Assembly (NCBI GenBank): GCA_946479125.1
Contig: CAMLET010000167.1
Coordinates: forward strand, 1 to 7,038
Direction: 5' to 3'
Origin: an uncultured Flavobacteriales bacterium
GTDB lineage: Bacteria; Bacteroidota; Bacteroidia; Flavobacteriales; Crocinitomicaceae
Length of the DNA stretch: 7,038 nucleotides
In this document: piece by piece, positions 5,167 to 7,038 of the stretch
Layout of the letters: the number at the start of each line of letters is the position of its first letter
Position numbering within the stretch: position 1 is the first letter of the stretch
Notes under the pieces: generated by a model
The model's input: the letters and a program-made list of their open reading frames with translations, nothing else
What the model was told of the DNA's origin: nothing
The model's database searches: none
Program-made: the position numbers and the translations under genes

Positions 5167-7038
5167 ATGAAAATTGCATTAACGTTACTCACCCTTGTTT
5201 GCGCTTTAGCGAGTTCAGCACAACAAATCGATTTGAAAGAAATCATGAAAGGAAATGACTTCATTGGTTATTCTCCGGAAGATATTCAATGGTCGGTTGA
5301 TGGTAAACAGATCTACTTTCAGTGGAATCCAAAAATGCAGTTGAAAACAACTCCTTATGCCTACACTCTCGATTCTAAGAAAATTGAAGAAGTTCCTTAC
5401 TCAAATCAGGAATACAAAATGCTTCCGACGATTTCTTACGAGCAAAAGAAATTCGCCAATTACTATTACAGCGACAACGGAAACCTGGCTTGTTACGATT
5501 TCAAAACAGGAACGATAAAACCAGTTTACGCTATTGAACAAAGCGTTTATAATATTCAGCGCAGCAGCGACGGAAACAGCATTTTCTTTCAAGCTGGAAT
5601 TCAAATCTATTGTTACAACCAACTGAACGGAAGTATTCTTCAAATCACCAATTTCGTTCAAGGATCGAAACCAGGTGCTTCGACTGACACGACTTATCTG
5701 CAAAAACAACAGCGCGAATTGTTCCCATACATCCAATTGCAAGACGCAAAGAAAAAGTGGGATAAGGAACATCAAATCAAGCGTAAATTCCCGCAACCCA
5801 TTTATTTCGCCACAACGGAGAACGTATATGATCTAACGGTAAGTCCAAATGGTCAGTTTGTGAGTTTTGTTGCCCGAACAGATGCGGATTCGAAAGGAAC
5901 GAATTACGAAGCCTTCATTACCGAAAACGGCGTTACGCAATGGAGAAATGCACGTTCCAAAGTCGACGATAAAGATCCTTCCGACAGAATGGGAATCTAC
6001 AATGCGAAACTGGATTCTACGATTTGGGTTTCCTTTTCAGCGTTGACAGACATTCGTAAAAAGGCTCAGTATTTGAAAGAATATGGTGACGCATCGGAAT
6101 TGTACGATAAAGACAGAAACCTGTGTATTCACGGATCAATCATGAACGAAAGCAATCAAACTGCTGTAGTTGACATTCGTACTTACGACAACAAAGACCG
6201 TTGGATCGTATTGATAAACCTCGAAACTGGAGCAGTTACGGAACTGAATCACCAACACGACGAAGCCTGGATTGGTGGTCCAGGAATTTCTGGTTGGAAC
6301 GAGGCAATTGGAACGTTAGGTTGGTTGAACAACAACGAGATTTACTTCCAAAGTGAAGAAACAGGATATTCGCATTTGTACAAAATGAACGTGCAGTCGA
6401 AAACAAAAACAGCACTTACTTCAGGAAAATGGGAAGTTTATGAAACCTTGATATCAAAAGACAAGAAGCGTTTTTACATTTTAGCAAACAAGATTCATCC
6501 CGGAGTTCGAAACGGGTATCAATTGGATATTGCAACAAACAAGCTAACTCCACTATTCGAAGGGAATTTTGGAATCGAATGGTCGCTTTCACCAGATGAA
6601 AAAACATGGGCCATTCGTTATTCTACAACACAAGATCCATGGGAATTGTACACTGCACCGAATCAACCAAATGCAAAGCTATCGAGAGTTACAACAAGTA
6701 CAACGGCTCCATACAAAGCATTAAAATTGATTCAACCAGAAGTGGTAATGGTTCCAACTTCCGACGGAAAACAAGCTTACGCACGATTGTACAAACCCAC
6801 GAACGCGAACGGAGCAGCAGTTCTTTTCGTTCATGGTGCTGGATATCTTCAAAACGCACATTATTTCTGGAGTAATTACTACCGTGAAATGCTGTTTCAC
6901 CAAAAACTGGTAAGCGAAGGCTACACCGTAATTGATGTAGATTACAGAGCAAGTGAAGGTTACGGTAGAGATTGGAGAACTGACATTTACCGTCACATGG
7001 GTGAACGTGATTTACTGGATTATGTTGATGCGAAGAAT
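5167..7038 (+). CDS. Exported S9 family peptidase (DPP IV / prolyl oligopeptidase type), 3' end missing
   Basis: The ATG at 5167 opens a frame without stops to the window edge (624 codons seen). Residues 1-18 are a Sec signal peptide, MKIALTLLTLVCALASSA, cut before QQ. Residues of about 35-500 form the beta-propeller of S9 peptidases: repeated blades such as IQWSVDGKQIYFQWNP, LTVSPNGQFVSFVAR and IEWSLSPDEKTWAIR. From about 520 the alpha/beta-hydrolase domain begins: VPTSDGKQAYARLYKP, then VLFVHGAGYLQNAH (about 552-565, the oxyanion-hole region) and DYRASEGYGRDWRTDIYRHMGERDL (592-616), the standard run that comes before the nucleophile elbow. The GxSxGG serine, Asp and His lie beyond the window, so activity cannot be judged. 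The enzyme probably cleaves peptides, classically after Pro or Ala, in the periplasm. The start is preceded by an A-rich AATAAACATAGAAA. It follows the helical protein gene by 34 bases, so a shared transcript is possible. Confidence 0.9.
   Translation, partial: MKIALTLLTLVCALASSAQQIDLKEIMKGNDFIGYSPEDIQWSVDGKQIYFQWNPKMQLKTTPYAYTLDSKKIEEVPYSNQEYKMLPTISYEQKKFANYYYSDNGNLACYDFKTGTIKPVYAIEQSVYNIQRSSDGNSIFFQAGIQIYCYNQLNGSILQITNFVQGSKPGASTDTTYLQKQQRELFPYIQLQDAKKKWDKEHQIKRKFPQPIYFATTENVYDLTVSPNGQFVSFVARTDADSKGTNYEAFITENGVTQWRNARSKVDDKDPSDRMGIYNAKLDSTIWVSFSALTDIRKKAQYLKEYGDASELYDKDRNLCIHGSIMNESNQTAVVDIRTYDNKDRWIVLINLETGAVTELNHQHDEAWIGGPGISGWNEAIGTLGWLNNNEIYFQSEETGYSHLYKMNVQSKTKTALTSGKWEVYETLISKDKKRFYILANKIHPGVRNGYQLDIATNKLTPLFEGNFGIEWSLSPDEKTWAIRYSTTQDPWELYTAPNQPNAKLSRVTTSTTAPYKALKLIQPEVVMVPTSDGKQAYARLYKPTNANGAAVLFVHGAGYLQNAHYFWSNYYREMLFHQKLVSEGYTVIDVDYRASEGYGRDWRTDIYRHMGERDLLDYVDAKN

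Noticed and set aside
5401..6996. Several open frames on both strands within the peptidase gene
   Set aside because: They overlap the continuous S9 peptidase frame, which carries signal peptide, propeller and hydrolase motifs.

Overview
The window reads as a chromosomal piece from the phylum Bacteroidota, most likely a Flavobacteriales / Crocinitomicaceae (Fluviicola-like) organism; that rank is an inference. The support is a type IX secretion (T9SS) C-terminal sorting domain, A-rich rather than Shine-Dalgarno-like start regions, a DUF6438-type lipoprotein, a small conserved Bacteroidota protein often mislabelled as DXP synthase, a Bacteroidota helical-repeat protein, and an exported S9 peptidase.

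Layout. (1) 2-1351, plus strand: the 3' part of a secreted beta-propeller-like protein ending in a T9SS type A sorting domain, followed by a good hairpin terminator. (2) 1394-2155, minus: an aspartyl/asparaginyl beta-hydroxylase-like Fe(II)/2-oxoglutarate enzyme with a hydrophobic C-terminus. (3) 2248-2315: a second, diverged copy of the last codons and terminator of gene 1. The hydroxylase therefore sits between two direct repeats. (4) 2300-2653, minus: the small conserved Bacteroidota protein. (5) 2797-4531: a two-gene, minus-strand accessory module (an orphan protein and a DUF6438-like lipoprotein) bracketed by direct repeats of about 38 and 45 bases. (6) 4572-5132, plus: a HEAT/ARM-like helical protein. 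(7) 5167 to the window end, plus: a signal-peptide-bearing S9 (DPP IV / prolyl oligopeptidase family) peptidase, cut before its catalytic serine.

The most interesting point is architectural. The two genes of the accessory module share the same 3' end (both proteins end NTK-stop, with a 13-base identity across the stop codon). The lipoprotein gene is bounded by a perfect 9-base inverted repeat, GTTAGTAGC / GCTACTAAC. The junction between the two genes resembles an integron attC-type site (a core-like sequence before, a GTTRRRY core after, and a TAAC/GTTA stem). I infer that this is a pair of integron-like mobile gene cassettes, or relics of them. No integrase is visible, so this is a hypothesis. 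Removing both repeat-flanked modules would leave a simple ancestral order: secreted protein and small conserved protein convergent on one terminator, then small protein and helical protein divergent, then the peptidase.

There is no rRNA, tRNA, CRISPR array, transposase or recognisable insertion sequence. No gene-free stretch is longer than about 300 bases.
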